From Candidatus Rokuibacteriota bacterium (GTDB taxonomy: Bacteria; Methylomirabilota; Methylomirabilia; Rokubacteriales; CSP1-6), in the NCBI GenBank assembly GCA_016200085.1, contig JACQFL010000042.1:1-64000 (forward strand): 64,000 nt of DNA, written 5' to 3'. The notes beneath the pieces were generated by a model that was not told the origin of the DNA, searched no databases, and was given only the letters and a program-made list of their open reading frames with translations. The stretch's first letter is position 1, and each line of letters begins with the position of its first letter. This document shows positions 52,724-62,410 of this stretch, in pieces. Position numbers and translations under genes: made by a program.

Positions 52724-52807
52724 GATCAGATCCACCGCGATCAGCTCGACCGAGGCTCAGGCGCCCTTCCAGGCGGACATCGGGTGGTGCCCCTGGCCTC
52801 GATCGCC

Positions 52808-53194
52808 TCAGATGACGCGGAAGAGATCGCTGCCGCGAAGCGCACGATCGAACGTGGCAGTCCCTTCGCAGCCGGCGTGCCGGTTCCGCCACCCGATGAC
52901 GTGATCAGCAACATCCCCCGGACCACGGCGGTAGTCCGAGAGAGCGTTGTATGCGATGTCTCTTTCGTCCACGACGAGCTCGGCGGTGTCGAGCACCCGC
53001 TTGATGGTGGCGGCGATCGTGGCGCGCTCCACTCCATACGCGTGACGGAGAACCCGGACCAGCTCGCAGAGCACGACGATGCTGATGGCACAGCGGTCGC
53101 CGTGACCGAGCATGCGGTTGATGGCGCGCCGCGTTTGCGCTGGATCGTCCTGCGTCAGGTAGCGGACGAGAACATTGGTATCCAGCCCGATCAC
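52808..53194 (-). CDS. vapC: PIN-domain toxin (VapC family)
   Basis: 128-aa ribonuclease of a type II toxin-antitoxin pair. The metal-binding acidic residues are in place: Asp in MIGLDTNVLVRYL, Glu in VVLCELVRVL, Asp in DVADHVIG and Asp in TATFDRALRG. The start overlaps the antitoxin gene by 4 bp. Activity and target unknown. Confidence 0.92.
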   Translation of the reverse strand: MIGLDTNVLVRYLTQDDPAQTRRAINRMLGHGDRCAISIVVLCELVRVLRHAYGVERATIAATIKRVLDTAELVVDERDIAYNALSDYRRGPGDVADHVIGWRNRHAGCEGTATFDRALRGSDLFRVI

Positions 53195-53436
53195 GGGCGC
53201 GCCCGATGATGTCGCGTGGTCGCGGCTTCCATGGCCGCGAGGCTGACCGGCCGCCGGCCGCGTCGTCGTAGGAGTCCTTTCAGCTCCCGCGCGCTGGCGG
53301 TCCCGGCCCGCACGAGAACGCGACCGTCATCGCCGATGATGAAGTCCAGTCGATCACCGGGTCTGAGCCGGAGGACGTCGCGGACGGGCTTCGGGATCGT
53401 CACCTGGCCCTTGGTGGTCAGCGTCGTCCTTGGCAT
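53191..53436 (-). CDS. vapB: AbrB/MazE-type antitoxin (VapB)
   Basis: 81-aa DNA-binding antitoxin with a swapped-hairpin AbrB fold: TTLTTKGQVTIPKPVRDVLR and LRPGDRLDFIIGDDGRVLV. The basic C-terminal tail (LLRRRGRRP, HHRARP) presumably inhibits the PIN toxin. A ribosome site (TAAGGAG) precedes the ATG. First gene of the pair, as usual for autoregulated systems. Confidence 0.9.
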   Translation of the reverse strand: MPRTTLTTKGQVTIPKPVRDVLRLRPGDRLDFIIGDDGRVLVRAGTASARELKGLLRRRGRRPVSLAAMEAATTRHHRARP

Positions 53437-53490
53437 CTCCTTACCTCTCCCCTTACAGGTCTTACTTCGAGTAAGGATGCACGGAGGCCA

Positions 53491-54594
53491 CTAGAGACCC
53501 AGGGCGACGAGCGCTTCGCGCGAGCCTGCGCGGCGGACCTGGTCGAACGTGCACGCGCGTGGTTTCTTCTCCGGGCGCCAGCGGAGGAACTTCGTGCCGT
53601 GGCGGAAGCGGTCGCCGGAGAAGTGGTCGTAACGCACCTCGCACACGAGCGCGGAGCGGAGCGGCTGCCACTCGGTGTTGCGGCCACGGCTCCAGCGGCT
53701 CGGGCCGCCGGGCGCGCTTCCGGTGAAGCCCGGCGGCTCAACGAGCGGCTCCAGGATCGGCTTGAGCGCACGCCGCTCCTCCGCGGTGAAGCTCGCGGAG
53801 AAGCCGACGTGGTGCAGCAGCCCGTCGTCGTCGTAGAGCCCGAGCAGCAGCGAGCCGACCTCCGCGCCGGCCTGCTGGAAGCGGAAGCCGCCGACGACGC
53901 AGTCCGCCGTGCGCAGCCGCTTGATCTTCTGCATCGCGTCCCGCGCGGCGCTGCCGTAGGGGGCGTCGAGCCGCTTGGCAATCACGCCGTCGAGCCCGGG
54001 CGGCAGCTCGTCCATCCATCGCTCCGCGACGCCCCGGTCGGGCGTGGCCGCCGAGAGCCGCACGCGCGGCGTCACCGGCAGGCCGGCGAAGAACCGCTCG
54101 AGCCGCTGGCGCCGCTCGGCGAGGGGCAGCGCCGTCAGGTCGCCGCCCGTCTCGTCGACGAGCAGGTCGAAGCCGAGCAGCGTGGCCGGGGTCTCGCGGG
54201 CGAGCTTGCGCACCCGGCTCTCGGCGGGATGGATCCGCTGGAGCAGGTCGTCGAACGAGAGCCCGTCCTCGGTCGTCACCACGATCTCCCCGTCGAGGAC
54301 GAAGCGGCCCGGCGGCAGCGCGCCCAGCGCCTCCACGAGCTCGGGAAAGTACCGGCCGAGCGCCTGACCGGCCTTCGATTGCAGCAGCACGGCGACGTCC
54401 CGCCGGAAGGCCAGGCAGCGGAAGCCGTCCCACTTCGGCTCGTAGAGCCACCCGGCGCCGCGCGGGATCGTCTCCACCGCGCGGGCTTCCATCGCCGGAT
54501 ACGGTGGGCGCACGGGCAGATCGATCGGCGGAAAAGTGTCCGGCAGCGCCTCGGCCGGCACCGCGCCGGCGGTCACGCGGCGGTCTTGCGCCAC
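53491..54594 (-). CDS. ligD: ATP-dependent DNA ligase (LigD ligase domain), second copy
   Basis: 367 aa. The active-site lysine is in LYEPKWDGFRCLAFRRDV; other motifs are FVLDGEIVVTTEDGL, LPPGLDGVIAKRLDAPYG, MQKIKRLRTADCVVGGFRF and the C-terminal LVCEVRYDHFSGDRFRHG. It is only distantly similar to the ligase at 27781. This subtype often occurs as a stand-alone ligase next to polymerase-domain or Ku genes, none of which is visible here. The 102-bp gap upstream of it contains a dispersed repeat. Confidence 0.92.
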   Translation of the reverse strand: MAQDRRVTAGAVPAEALPDTFPPIDLPVRPPYPAMEARAVETIPRGAGWLYEPKWDGFRCLAFRRDVAVLLQSKAGQALGRYFPELVEALGALPPGRFVLDGEIVVTTEDGLSFDDLLQRIHPAESRVRKLARETPATLLGFDLLVDETGGDLTALPLAERRQRLERFFAGLPVTPRVRLSAATPDRGVAERWMDELPPGLDGVIAKRLDAPYGSAARDAMQKIKRLRTADCVVGGFRFQQAGAEVGSLLLGLYDDDGLLHHVGFSASFTAEERRALKPILEPLVEPPGFTGSAPGGPSRWSRGRNTEWQPLRSALVCEVRYDHFSGDRFRHGTKFLRWRPEKKPRACTFDQVRRAGSREALVALGL

Positions 54595-54610
54595 GTTCTC
54601 GGCACCTCGC

Positions 54611-54691
54611 TCGGCTCGCCGCCGCCGCGGCAGCGGCTCACCTCACCCGATCAGGAATGTCACCGCCCACACTGATTAGGATTTTCACCGC
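54611..54691. repeat. Dispersed intergenic repeat, copy 1
   Basis: TCGGCTCGCCGC and AGCGGCTCACCTCAC at 54611-54646 and GATTAGGATTTTCACCGC at 54674-54691 also occur in the gap and gene start at 58041-58174, in rearranged order. A degenerate GATCAGGAATGTCACCGC lies at 54649-54666, a local direct repeat. No gene is in this gap. Confidence 0.55.
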
Positions 54692-54696
54692 TGCCA

Positions 54697-56316
54697 CTAC
54701 ACTGCCACGGCATACCCGTCACGCCTCGGGTCGGCGCCGCCCATGAGGGCGCCGGATTCCGGGTCGCGCACGATACCCTGCCCACCACCGACGATCCACG
54801 ACCAGTCGTCGATGACGTTCACCTGATGCCCGCGGGCGGCGAGCGCCTCGCGGACGGGCGCGCCGATGCGCGACTCGGCGTCGAGGAGGCGGTCGCGATA
54901 GACACGCACGCGCGGGGCCTCGATCGCCTCCTGGATGTTCAGCCCGAACTCGAGGACGTTCAGGATCATCTGCGGCGTGGTCTGGAGGATGCCATACGAG
55001 CCCGGCGTGCCGATCGACATGACGAACTCGCCGTCGCGGAAGATCTGGGTGGGCGACATCATCGTGCCGGCCTTGCGCCCCGGCTTGAGGCGGTTCGGGC
55101 TCTCGGGCGCGAGGTCCGTCCACTTGAGCAGGTTGTTGAGCACGATGCCGGTGCCGTTGGCGACGAAGCCCGAGCCGAAGGGGCCCCCGAGGGTCTGGGT
55201 CACCGTCACCACGTTGCCCTCACGGTCCGCGGCGGCGAAGTGCGTGGTGTGCTCGTCGGCGTACTTCGCCGGATGCCCGGCGAGGATCTGGCCGGGCAGC
55301 GTCGCGGCATCGTAACGCTCGCCCTCGCTCACGCCCGCGCGCCGGGCATCGATGCGCGCGCGCTGCGCGGCGGCGTAGGCCTTGGTGGTGAGGCCGGCCG
55401 TCGTGGTGTCCAGGTAGGCGTAGGCGAGGCGGTCCGCCGAGGCGAGCTTGATCGCCTCGATCAGGTGGTGCAGGTAGTCCACGGAGTTGTGGCCCCATCC
55501 CGCGAGGTCGTACCCCTCGAGGATGTTCAGCGTCTGCAGATACTGGAACGCCGAGAACGGCTGGGGCACCGTCGCCAGGCGGTAGCCCTTGAAGGGCACG
55601 TCGGTGGGCACCCGCCACTCGGGGGTGAAGGCCGCGAGGTCCTCCTCGGAAAGCCAGCCGCCGGCCTCCCGCACGGAGCGCGCGATGACCTTCGCGACGG
55701 GGCCGCGATAGAAGACCTCGGCGCCGCCCTCGGCGATCTGCCGCAACGTCCCCGCGAGCTCCTTCTGCACGAGCACGCGGCCGGGGCGCAACGGGCCCTG
55801 CCCGAGGTAGATCCGCTCGGCGTCCGCGGAGCGCGCGAGCGTCGCCCGCGCCTTGTCGATGAACTCGCAGCTCTTCCACGTGAGCGGCGCGCCGTCCTCG
55901 GCCAGGCGGATGGCCGGCGCCAGCGCGTGAGCGCGCGACATGGTCCCGAAGCGCTCGAGCGCCGCGAGCCAGCCGCCCACGTTGCCCGGCGTCACGCACG
56001 CCTTCGGGCCGCCGTCGATCTCGGCCTCGGTGACGCGGGTGGCGTCGGAGGCTTTCGGCGCGCGGCCGATGAAGTCGAGCACGTGCCGCTCGCGGCTGCG
56101 CGCGTGGGTGATCACCATGAGCCCGATGCCGCCGACCCCCGACATGAAGGGCTCGGCGACGTTGAGCGTGGAGGCCACGGCCACCGCGGCGTCCACGGCG
56201 TTGCCGCCGGCGAGCAGGATCTCGATGCCCGCCATGGTGGCGAGGGGATGGGCGGAGACGACGGCGCCGCGCCGTCCCATGACGACCGGCCGGTACGCGT
56301 GGCGATGTGGTGGCAT
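54697..56316 (-). CDS. ggt: Gamma-glutamyltransferase family protein
   Basis: 539 aa self-processing hydrolase/transpeptidase. The catalytic Thr begins DEHTTHFAAADREGNVVTVT in the middle (about residue 345), separating the large and small subunits. The N-terminus has VVSAHPLATMAGIEILLAGG, the oxyanion region GTPGSYGILQTTPQMILNVL and the C-terminal GQGIVRDPESGALMGGADPR. A ribosome site (AAGGAG) precedes ATG 56316. No obvious signal peptide, so it may be cytoplasmic; some relatives are acylases or amidohydrolases, so glutathione need not be the substrate. Confidence 0.93.
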   Translation of the reverse strand: MPPHRHAYRPVVMGRRGAVVSAHPLATMAGIEILLAGGNAVDAAVAVASTLNVAEPFMSGVGGIGLMVITHARSRERHVLDFIGRAPKASDATRVTEAEIDGGPKACVTPGNVGGWLAALERFGTMSRAHALAPAIRLAEDGAPLTWKSCEFIDKARATLARSADAERIYLGQGPLRPGRVLVQKELAGTLRQIAEGGAEVFYRGPVAKVIARSVREAGGWLSEEDLAAFTPEWRVPTDVPFKGYRLATVPQPFSAFQYLQTLNILEGYDLAGWGHNSVDYLHHLIEAIKLASADRLAYAYLDTTTAGLTTKAYAAAQRARIDARRAGVSEGERYDAATLPGQILAGHPAKYADEHTTHFAAADREGNVVTVTQTLGGPFGSGFVANGTGIVLNNLLKWTDLAPESPNRLKPGRKAGTMMSPTQIFRDGEFVMSIGTPGSYGILQTTPQMILNVLEFGLNIQEAIEAPRVRVYRDRLLDAESRIGAPVREALAARGHQVNVIDDWSWIVGGGQGIVRDPESGALMGGADPRRDGYAVAV

Positions 56317-56340
56317 GGGTGATCTCCTTTGGAGCGGAGT

Positions 56341-56643
56341 TTAGCGCGAGGCGGCCCACCAGCGGAAGACCAGGGCCTGCAGGAGCGAGAGGACCGGCAG
56401 CACCACGTCGTCGGCGGCGTAGAGCGCCACGAACCTCCCCGTGGCGCGCAGCACCAGGACCATCGCCGAGGCGGCGAGGACGTTCGCGGCAAGGAAGACC
56501 ACGGCGAGCCCGATGCACTCGAGCGTCGCGGCCAGGGCCCGGGCCAGACCACGCAGGGGAAGGGCCAGCCGGCCGCCCAGCGCCCAGCCCAGCGCGGACG
56601 TCAGGATGACGGCGACGAGCAGGAGCGCGGCCTCGAGGCTCAG
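56341..56643 (-). CDS. Small hypothetical membrane protein, probable CTG start
   Basis: 100 aa with about three hydrophobic segments: EAALLLVAVILTSALGWALG, LECIGLAVVFLAANVLAASA and LYAADDVVLPVLSLLQALVF. The only in-frame start that includes the first segment is CTG 56643, forming a CTGA overlap with the upstream YdcF-like gene. The first in-frame GTG would leave about 60 residues. The gene lies in tight order between two same-strand genes. No family recognised. Confidence 0.6.
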   Translation of the reverse strand: MSLEAALLLVAVILTSALGWALGGRLALPLRGLARALAATLECIGLAVVFLAANVLAASAMVLVLRATGRFVALYAADDVVLPVLSLLQALVFRWWAASR

Positions 56644-57260
56644 AGATAGCCCGCCAGACGGTAGTAGAGGCGGGCCACGGCCTCGCGGCCGACACGGTGC
56701 GCCAGTCTCAGCCGGTCCTCGGGACGACCGCCCCGGTCGACGCCCTCGTCCGACGGCGCGGCGAGCACCCTGAAGCCCTCCCGCGCGAAGAGGGCGACCG
56801 CGCGGGTCATGTGGTGGCGATCGCTGACCAGCAGCACCGTGCGCGTGCCGCGCGCCCGCAGCAGGACGCCCACCTGGGCCGCCTCCTCGCGGGTGGTCCG
56901 CGGCGTCGGCACCGTGACGATCGCACCCGCGGGCAGGCCGAGCGTCAGCGCGAGCCGGGCGCGCACCTCCGCCTCGGTCGCGGCCGTGTCGTACGCGGGG
57001 CCCACGAACACGAGCACGGGCGCGAGGTGGCGCTGGAAGAGGACCATGCCGTGCACGGCGCGCCGCTGGGAGCTGCCGTTGAGCGAGCCGTCGGGGTTGA
57101 GCCCCGCCCCGAGCACCACGATGGCGTCCGCCGGCTCGAGCCGCGCCGGCGTTCGCAGGATCGCGTCGAGGGCTTCGGGCAGCGGGCTGAAGAGCACGGC
57201 GGCCAGCAGCGCCACGGTGGCGCCGCCGAGCACGCGGAGGGCAACGGCGGCGGTCGTCAC
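56640..57260 (-). CDS. YdcF-like (DUF218) protein
   Basis: 206 aa from GTG 57260 with an N-terminal membrane segment (ALRVLGGATVALLAAVLFSP). The DUF218 core is PADAIVVLGAGLNPDGSLNG, RRAVHGMVLFQRHLAPVLVF, TREEAAQVGVLLRARGTRTV and LLVSDRHHMTRAVALFAREG. These proteins bind nucleotide-like ligands and may act in envelope glycan metabolism. It follows the frameshifted hydrolase by 15 bp and overlaps the next gene by 4 bp. Confidence 0.88.
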   Translation of the reverse strand: MTTAAVALRVLGGATVALLAAVLFSPLPEALDAILRTPARLEPADAIVVLGAGLNPDGSLNGSSQRRAVHGMVLFQRHLAPVLVFVGPAYDTAATEAEVRARLALTLGLPAGAIVTVPTPRTTREEAAQVGVLLRARGTRTVLLVSDRHHMTRAVALFAREGFRVLAAPSDEGVDRGGRPEDRLRLAHRVGREAVARLYYRLAGYL

Positions 57261-57275
57261 GGGACGAGGGCGGGA

Positions 57276-58057
57276 CTACCTGAGCGCGTCGGCCAGGAAC
57301 TTCTCGAGCTCGACCCGCGCGTCCGACGTCGCGGCGCCGTCGTACGTCATGAAGTGCCCGAGGTACATCCTCCCCTGGCCGGGCTGGTCGAAGCCGTGCG
57401 TCGCGCTCGGGTACACCTTGGCGCGCACGAGGCGCCCCTGTCCGGCGAGGTCTCGCGCGCGAGTCTCGCACGCCGCGGGGGGTGTCCAGTCGTCGCGCCC
57501 TGCCAGCAGCATCAGGAGGGGCGTGACCGTGTCCATTCCCCCGAGCTGGCACGGCGGATACAGCGCGACCCCGGCCCGGAACCCTTCGCGCCCGCCGGCG
57601 TAGCGTCGATGGCTTGCTGCCGGCTCGCGTAGAGGGTCGCTCCCGCGCCGTAGGAGAAGCCCATGACCGTGACTCGTGAGCCGTCGATCCACTCGAGGCC
57701 CCGCAGATACGCGAGGGCTCCGAACGCGTCACCCGCGACCTCGATCATCGACGGGTTGCGGCCCGAGCTACAGACGTTCGTCTGCGCGCGTGGCTTGAAG
57801 CTGTCGACGACGACGGCCCCATACCCCTTGTCCTGGAACCACAGGGCCCACTCGTAGACGAACGGCGCCAGGCCCCCGCAGGGATGGAGGAGAACGACGG
57901 CGGGAGCGCGCCCCTCGGCCTTGGGACGGAAGACGTCGCCGATGACCGTCTGCTTGTCGAAGGCCAGCGAGGGGAACCGGACCTGGGTGGTGCCGCACCC
58001 GGCGACCACGAGCCCGCCGAGCACGAGGGCGAGAGACGCCCTGATTCGGATTTTCAC
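57276..58057 (-). pseudogene. Dienelactone hydrolase family lipoprotein, frameshifted
   Basis: A complete alpha/beta hydrolase split over two frames. The first part, from GTG 58057, has a lipobox (GLVVAGCGTTQ), an oxyanion segment (VVLLHPCGGLAPFV) and the nucleophile in VMGFSYGAGATLY (Ser instead of Cys). The second part begins about 57590 in the next frame (REGFRAGVALYPPCQLGG) and carries the catalytic Asp and His (LLAGRDDWTPPAA, YPSATHGFDQP). One missing base near 57590-57600 accounts for the break. All triad residues survive, so the shift could be recent or a sequencing error. The start lies within a dispersed repeat. Confidence 0.85.
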
Positions 58058-58174
58058 CGCGCGGCCCGCGACGCCCGCGCGCCAACTCCGAGCTTTCACC
58101 GCTCGGCCGAGCGCACTACGTGCGCTCACCTCGCACCCCGTTCGGCTCGCCGCAGCAACAGCGGCTCACCTCAC
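58041..58174. repeat. Dispersed intergenic repeat, copy 2
   Basis: GATTCGGATTTTCACCGC at 58043-58060 differs by one base from 54674-54691. TCGGCTCGCCGC and AGCGGCTCACCTCAC at 58142-58174 match 54611-54646. A third TTTCACCGC occurs at 58095. The 8-bp hairpin GAGCGCAC/GTGCGCTC lies at 58109-58127. The hydrolase start codon (58057) is inside the first motif. Its order relative to copy 1 is reversed, so it may be a composite of two motifs. Confidence 0.55.
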
Positions 58175-58218
58175 ACTGCGGCACTGCCGCATCATCAGTC
58201 AACCGGAGCGTCTTTCGA

Positions 58219-59382
58219 CTAGATTCCGGCAACGGCGAGCACGCGGCGCAGGCGCTCGGCGGCCTCGTCGGGGTCGCGGAGGACGCCGGCCTGATCGGCG
58301 AGCCGGAACAGCTCGGCCAGGTGCACGACCGAGCGCGCGCTCTCCATCCCGCCCACCATCCGGAAGTGCGACTGGTGGCCGTTCAGGTACGCGAGGAACA
58401 CCACGCCCGTCTTGTAGAAGCGCGTGGGGTCGCGGAAGACGTGGCGCGACAGCGGCACCGTGGGGCCGAAGATCGCCTGGTAGCGCGCGACGTCGCCCGC
58501 GTCCAGCGCGTGGAGCGCCGCTGAGGCCACCGGCGCGATGGCGTCGAAGATGCCGAGCAGGGCGTCGCTCCGATGGGTCCCATCACCGAGGATCGTGGTC
58601 GGGTAGTCGAAGTCGTCGCCCGTGTACATCCGGACGCCGGCGGGCAGGCGCCGGCGCATGGCGATCTCGCGCTGGCAATCGAGCAGCGAGAGCTTGAGGC
58701 CGTCGACCTTGGCGGCGTGGTCCTTCAGGATGGCCAGGCAGACTTCCATGGCGCGGTCGAGGTCGCGCGAGCCCCAGTAGCCGGCGAGCGCGGGATCGAA
58801 CATGTCCCCGAGCCAGTGGATGATGACGGGCCGGCGGACCTGCTCCAGGATGCGGCCGTAGACCTTCACGTAGTCGTCGGCGCTGCGCGCACAGGCCGCG
58901 AGCGCGCGGCTCGCCATCAGGATGACGCGGCCGCCCTCGCCCTCGATGAAGCCGATCTGCTCCTCGTACGCGGCCTCCACGTCGGCCACCGTCACGCGAT
59001 CGGACGGGACCAGCTGGTCGGTGCCGGCGCCGTAGCCGACGAGGGCGCCGGGAGTGCGGCGCGCCTCGGCCTGCACGCGGCGGACGAGCTCCTTCACCGT
59101 CGCCCAGTCGAGGCCCATCCCGCGCTGGGCCGTGTCCATCGCCTCGGCCACGGCGAGACCGAGCGACCAGAGATAGCGGCGATAGGCGACCGTCGCCTCC
59201 CAGTCGAGCGCGGTGTCGAGCGTGGGGTTGACGTCGGCGAGCGGATCGGCGACGACGTGGACGGCCGCGTACGCGATGCGGCTCGTGATGGGGCCGGAGA
59301 CGGCGGCCGGCGCGGCGCGCCGGGCCGGCGTGTACGGCGCGAGCGATCCGTCGGCACGGGGCAGCAGCAGCGGTGGCGACAT
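58219..59382 (-). CDS. DUF993 family protein (TIM-barrel, dihydrodipicolinate-synthase-like)
   Basis: 387 aa from ATG 59382, which has a strong AAGGAG ribosome site. The segments GPITSRIAYAAVHVVADPLA, LDWEATVAYRRYLWSLGLAV, DVEAAYEEQIGFIEGEGGRV and PVIIHWLGDMFDPALAGYWG are typical of DUF993. Fold resemblance to the DapA aldolase family is annotated for relatives. The catalytic function is unknown, though such genes accompany sugar-utilisation loci. Divergent from malQ across a gap with two repeats. Confidence 0.86.
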   Translation of the reverse strand: MSPPLLLPRADGSLAPYTPARRAAPAAVSGPITSRIAYAAVHVVADPLADVNPTLDTALDWEATVAYRRYLWSLGLAVAEAMDTAQRGMGLDWATVKELVRRVQAEARRTPGALVGYGAGTDQLVPSDRVTVADVEAAYEEQIGFIEGEGGRVILMASRALAACARSADDYVKVYGRILEQVRRPVIIHWLGDMFDPALAGYWGSRDLDRAMEVCLAILKDHAAKVDGLKLSLLDCQREIAMRRRLPAGVRMYTGDDFDYPTTILGDGTHRSDALLGIFDAIAPVASAALHALDAGDVARYQAIFGPTVPLSRHVFRDPTRFYKTGVVFLAYLNGHQSHFRMVGGMESARSVVHLAELFRLADQAGVLRDPDEAAERLRRVLAVAGI

Positions 59383-59403
59383 CCGAGGTCTCCTTGAAGC
59401 TGG

Positions 59404-59554
59404 GGGGCTCCGGGCGCCCCCCAGACCCCCCAACGCTCGGAGCGCCCCGGCCAAGCCGTGGCGCTCCTCGGTAACGCGCGTGCTGACGGGGCTCCGGGCG
59501 GCCCCCCGACCCCCCGATGCTCGGAGCGCCCCGGCCACGCCGTGGCGCTCCTCG
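59404..59554 (-). repeat. Two copies of the 84-bp GC-rich tandem repeat (inverted orientation)
   Basis: 67-bp cores at 59404-59470 and 59488-59554 are again exactly 84 bp apart, the same period as at 40869, but on the opposite strand. They carry GGGGCTCCGGGCG, GCTCGGAGCGCCCCGG and GGCGCTCCTCG. The array fills the divergent gap between the DUF993 and malQ genes. Confidence 0.85.
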
Positions 59555-59621
59555 GTTTTCCGCCTGGTCAGCGTGTCGCCCCGATCGTAACGCGCGCCGA
59601 TCTCCGGCACAATGACGCCGG

Positions 59622-61469
59622 ATGAGCACCGACGCCTGGGGCATCACGGACGGCTATCGCGACACGACGGGCGCGTGGCGCGCCACGTCCGAGGAGGCGC
59701 GCGCGGCGCTCCGGCACGCCATGGGCGCCACCGGCGGCGCGGGCCCGCCGGCGGACGCGCCCGTCCGCGTGGCGCGCGCCGGCGAGACCGGTCGCCTGAG
59801 CTGGCGCGGCGATCTCCGGCTCGAGGACGGGCGCACCGTGAGCGTCGACGACCGGCTGCCCGACGACGTCCCCCTGGGCTACCACGAGCTCGTGCCCCCC
59901 GCCGGCGAGGTGCATCGTCTGATCGTCGGCCCGCGACGGTGCCATCTGCCCGAGGGGCTCAGGACGTGGGGCTGGGCCGTGCAGCTCTACGCCGCGCGCT
60001 CCGAGGCGAGCTGGGGCATCGGCGATCTCGGCGATCTGCGTCGCCTCGCCGGCTGGTCGGCGCGCGAGCTGGGCGCCGGCATCATGCTGATCAACCCCCT
60101 CTGCGCCGCGGCCCCCGTGGCGCCGCTCCAGCCGAGCCCGTACTTTCCCACCACGCGCCGCTTCCGTCACCCGATCTACCTCCGCGTGGAAGATGTCCCC
60201 GGGGCCTGGGAAGCGGGCGCCGACCTCGCGCGGCTGGCCGAGGCCGGGCGTACCCTCAACGCCGGGCGGCGGATCGACCGCGACGCCGTGTGGGCGCTCA
60301 AGCTCCGTGCGCTGGAGCGTCTGTGGGAGCGCTTCCCCGGCGATCCGCGCTTCGATCGTTACCGCGCGGAGCTCGGCGCGGCGCTCGAGGAGTTCGCGAC
60401 GTTCTGCACGATCGCCGAGCGTCACGGCGCCGGCTGGCCGGTGTGGCCTCCCGAGTACCGGCATCCGCGCTCGCCCCCCGTCGCGCGCTTCGCCGCGGAG
60501 CACGAGGCGCGCGTGCGCTTCCACGCCTGGCTGCAGTGGCTGCTCGACGAGCAGCTCGCCCGCGCCGCCACCGCTCTGCGCGTGATCCAGGACCTGCCGA
60601 TCGGCGTCGATGCCGGCGGCGCGGACGCGTGGGCCTGGCAGGACGTGCTCGCCTCGGGCGCGACGGTCGGCGCGCCACCTGACCGGTACACCAGCGACGG
60701 GCAGGACTGGGGCCTGCCGCCGTTCGTGCCGTTCAAGCTGCGGGCGGCGGGTTACGCGCCGTTCATCGAGACCATTCGCGCCACCCTGCGCCACGCGGGC
60801 GGCTTGCGCATCGACCACGTGATGGGGTTGTTTCGCCTCTTCTGGGTGCCGCGGGGATCGTCGCCCGCAGGCGGCGCCTTCGTGCGCTACCCGGCCGACG
60901 ATCTGCTGACCATCGTCGCCCTCGAGAGCGCGCGCGCCGGCGCCTTCGTGGTCGGCGAGGATCTCGGCACCGTGGAGGAGGGCGTGCGCGAGCGGCTGGC
61001 GGAGCACCGCATCCTCTCCTACCGGGTCCTGTGGTTCGAGCCCGGTCCGCCCACGACGTTCCCGGCCCTCGCCATGGCGGCGGTGACCACCCACGACCTG
61101 CCGACGATCGCCGGGCTGTGGACGGGCGCCGACGTCCGCGCCCAGCGCGAGATCGGGCTCGTGCCCAACGAGGCGGGCTTCGCCGAGATGCGCGAGCGGT
61201 TGCGCGACCGGATCGGCCTCAGCGCCGACGCGCCGGTGGAGCGCGTGGTCGAGGAGACACACCGGCTGCTCGCGCGCGCGCCCTCGGCGCTCGTCACCGC
61301 GACCCTCGACGACGCCCTGGCGGTGGAGGAGCGTCCGAACATGCCGGGCACCACGACCCAGTGGCCCAACTGGTCGATCGCGCTGCCCGCCCCGATCGAG
61401 GAGATCGAGCGCCGCCGCCTGCCCCGCGCGATCGCGGCGGCGGTCGCGCGGGGCGGCAGCGTGAGGTGA
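59622..61469 (+). CDS. malQ: 4-alpha-glucanotransferase (MalQ, GH77)
   Basis: 615-aa glycogen/maltodextrin-disproportionating enzyme. The N-terminal region [19 protein letters not shown] is typical of GH77. Catalytic residues are visible: nucleophile Asp in [15 protein letters not shown], acid/base Glu in [13 protein letters not shown], stabilising Asp in [13 protein letters not shown], and the [15 protein letters not shown] loop. The SD-less start follows CACAAT at 59608-59613 by 8 nt, a weak leaderless candidate. Orphan in this window. Confidence 0.93.
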   Translation: MSTDAWGITDGYRDTTGAWRATSEEARAALRHAMGATGGAGPPADAPVRVARAGETGRLSWRGDLRLEDGRTVSVDDRLPDDVPLGYHELVPPAGEVHRLIVGPRRCHLPEGLRTWGWAVQLYAARSEASWGIGDLGDLRRLAGWSARELGAGIMLINPLCAAAPVAPLQPSPYFPTTRRFRHPIYLRVEDVPGAWEAGADLARLAEAGRTLNAGRRIDRDAVWALKLRALERLWERFPGDPRFDRYRAELGAALEEFATFCTIAERHGAGWPVWPPEYRHPRSPPVARFAAEHEARVRFHAWLQWLLDEQLARAATALRVIQDLPIGVDAGGADAWAWQDVLASGATVGAPPDRYTSDGQDWGLPPFVPFKLRAAGYAPFIETIRATLRHAGGLRIDHVMGLFRLFWVPRGSSPAGGAFVRYPADDLLTIVALESARAGAFVVGEDLGTVEEGVRERLAEHRILSYRVLWFEPGPPTTFPALAMAAVTTHDLPTIAGLWTGADVRAQREIGLVPNEAGFAEMRERLRDRIGLSADAPVERVVEETHRLLARAPSALVTATLDDALAVEERPNMPGTTTQWPNWSIALPAPIEEIERRRLPRAIAAAVARGGSVR

Positions 61470-61516
61470 GAGGCAAAGGGAGCGCCCGCCAGGGACCTCT
61501 GCTATTGTCGCAGCGC

Positions 61517-62410
61517 ATGGATCTCCTCGCGGGGCCGGGGCTGGGCGCGCTCTGCGCCCTGGGCTCCGCGCTGCTCTGGGGCGTGACCAGCCTGCTCGTG
61601 CGCACGCTCACCCACACGATCAACGCCGTCACCGTCAACGCGGTCCGCAGCGTGCTCGCGGGCGCGCTGCTGCTCGCCTGGGTCCTCGCCACCCACGGCC
61701 TCGGCGCGCTCACCGCGATGTCCGCGTGGACGTTCATGCTCCTCTCCGTCTCGATCGTGCTGGCGCTCGCCGTGGGCGACTCCATGTTCTTCGAGAGCAC
61801 GCGGGCTCTGGGGCTCGGCCGCGCGATGACGATCTCGACGACCTACCCGCTGATCTCCGCCGTGCTCGCCGTCACGTTCCTGGGCGAGGTCGTCACGGCG
61901 CCGGTGGTGGTCGGCTCGGTCATCACGCTGGGCGGGCTCGCGCTCATCGTCGGCGGCCGCGCCGACGATGCCCAGATCCAGCCTGGCCGCTTCTGGCCCG
62001 GCGTGGCCCAGGCCTCCGTGGCCTCGATCGCGTGGGCGGTGTCGGTCGTCTTCATGAAGGCGCCGCTCGCCGAGCTCGACGCGACGGTGGCGCAGGCGGT
62101 GCGCTTGCCGCTGGCCGGCCTGCTGCTCCTCGCCACCCCGTGGGCCCGCGGCGCCGCCCGCCACCTCGCCGCGGGCGGCCGCGGGGCTGTCGGGCGGATG
62201 GCGGCGCTCGTCGTCCTGACCGCCGTGAGCTCGGTGATGTTCGTCGCGAGCGTGAAGTACGCGGGCATCACGCTGGCGACGGTGCTCTCCTCGACCGCGC
62301 CGATGTTCGCCATCCCGCTCGGCTTCGTCTTTCTGGGCGAGCGGCTGCCTGCGGTCGCGCTCGTGGGCGCCGCGATCACCGTCGCCGGCCTGGTCGTCCT
62401 GCGGCTCTGA
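61517..62410 (+). CDS. EamA/DMT-family transporter
   Basis: 297 aa with ten hydrophobic helices in two EamA repeats: [60 protein letters not shown] and [20 protein letters not shown]. The start ATG follows TATTGT at 61503-61508 by 8 nt with no ribosome site. The stop overlaps the next gene (ATGA-like). Exporter of an amino acid or related metabolite; substrate unknown. Confidence 0.92.
   Translation: MDLLAGPGLGALCALGSALLWGVTSLLVRTLTHTINAVTVNAVRSVLAGALLLAWVLATHGLGALTAMSAWTFMLLSVSIVLALAVGDSMFFESTRALGLGRAMTISTTYPLISAVLAVTFLGEVVTAPVVVGSVITLGGLALIVGGRADDAQIQPGRFWPGVAQASVASIAWAVSVVFMKAPLAELDATVAQAVRLPLAGLLLLATPWARGAARHLAAGGRGAVGRMAALVVLTAVSSVMFVASVKYAGITLATVLSSTAPMFAIPLGFVFLGERLPAVALVGAAITVAGLVVLRL

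Noticed and set aside
59404..59554. Rho-independent terminators at the 84-bp repeats
   Set aside because: Stable hairpins exist but no T-tract follows, and this array lies between divergent genes where a terminator is not needed.
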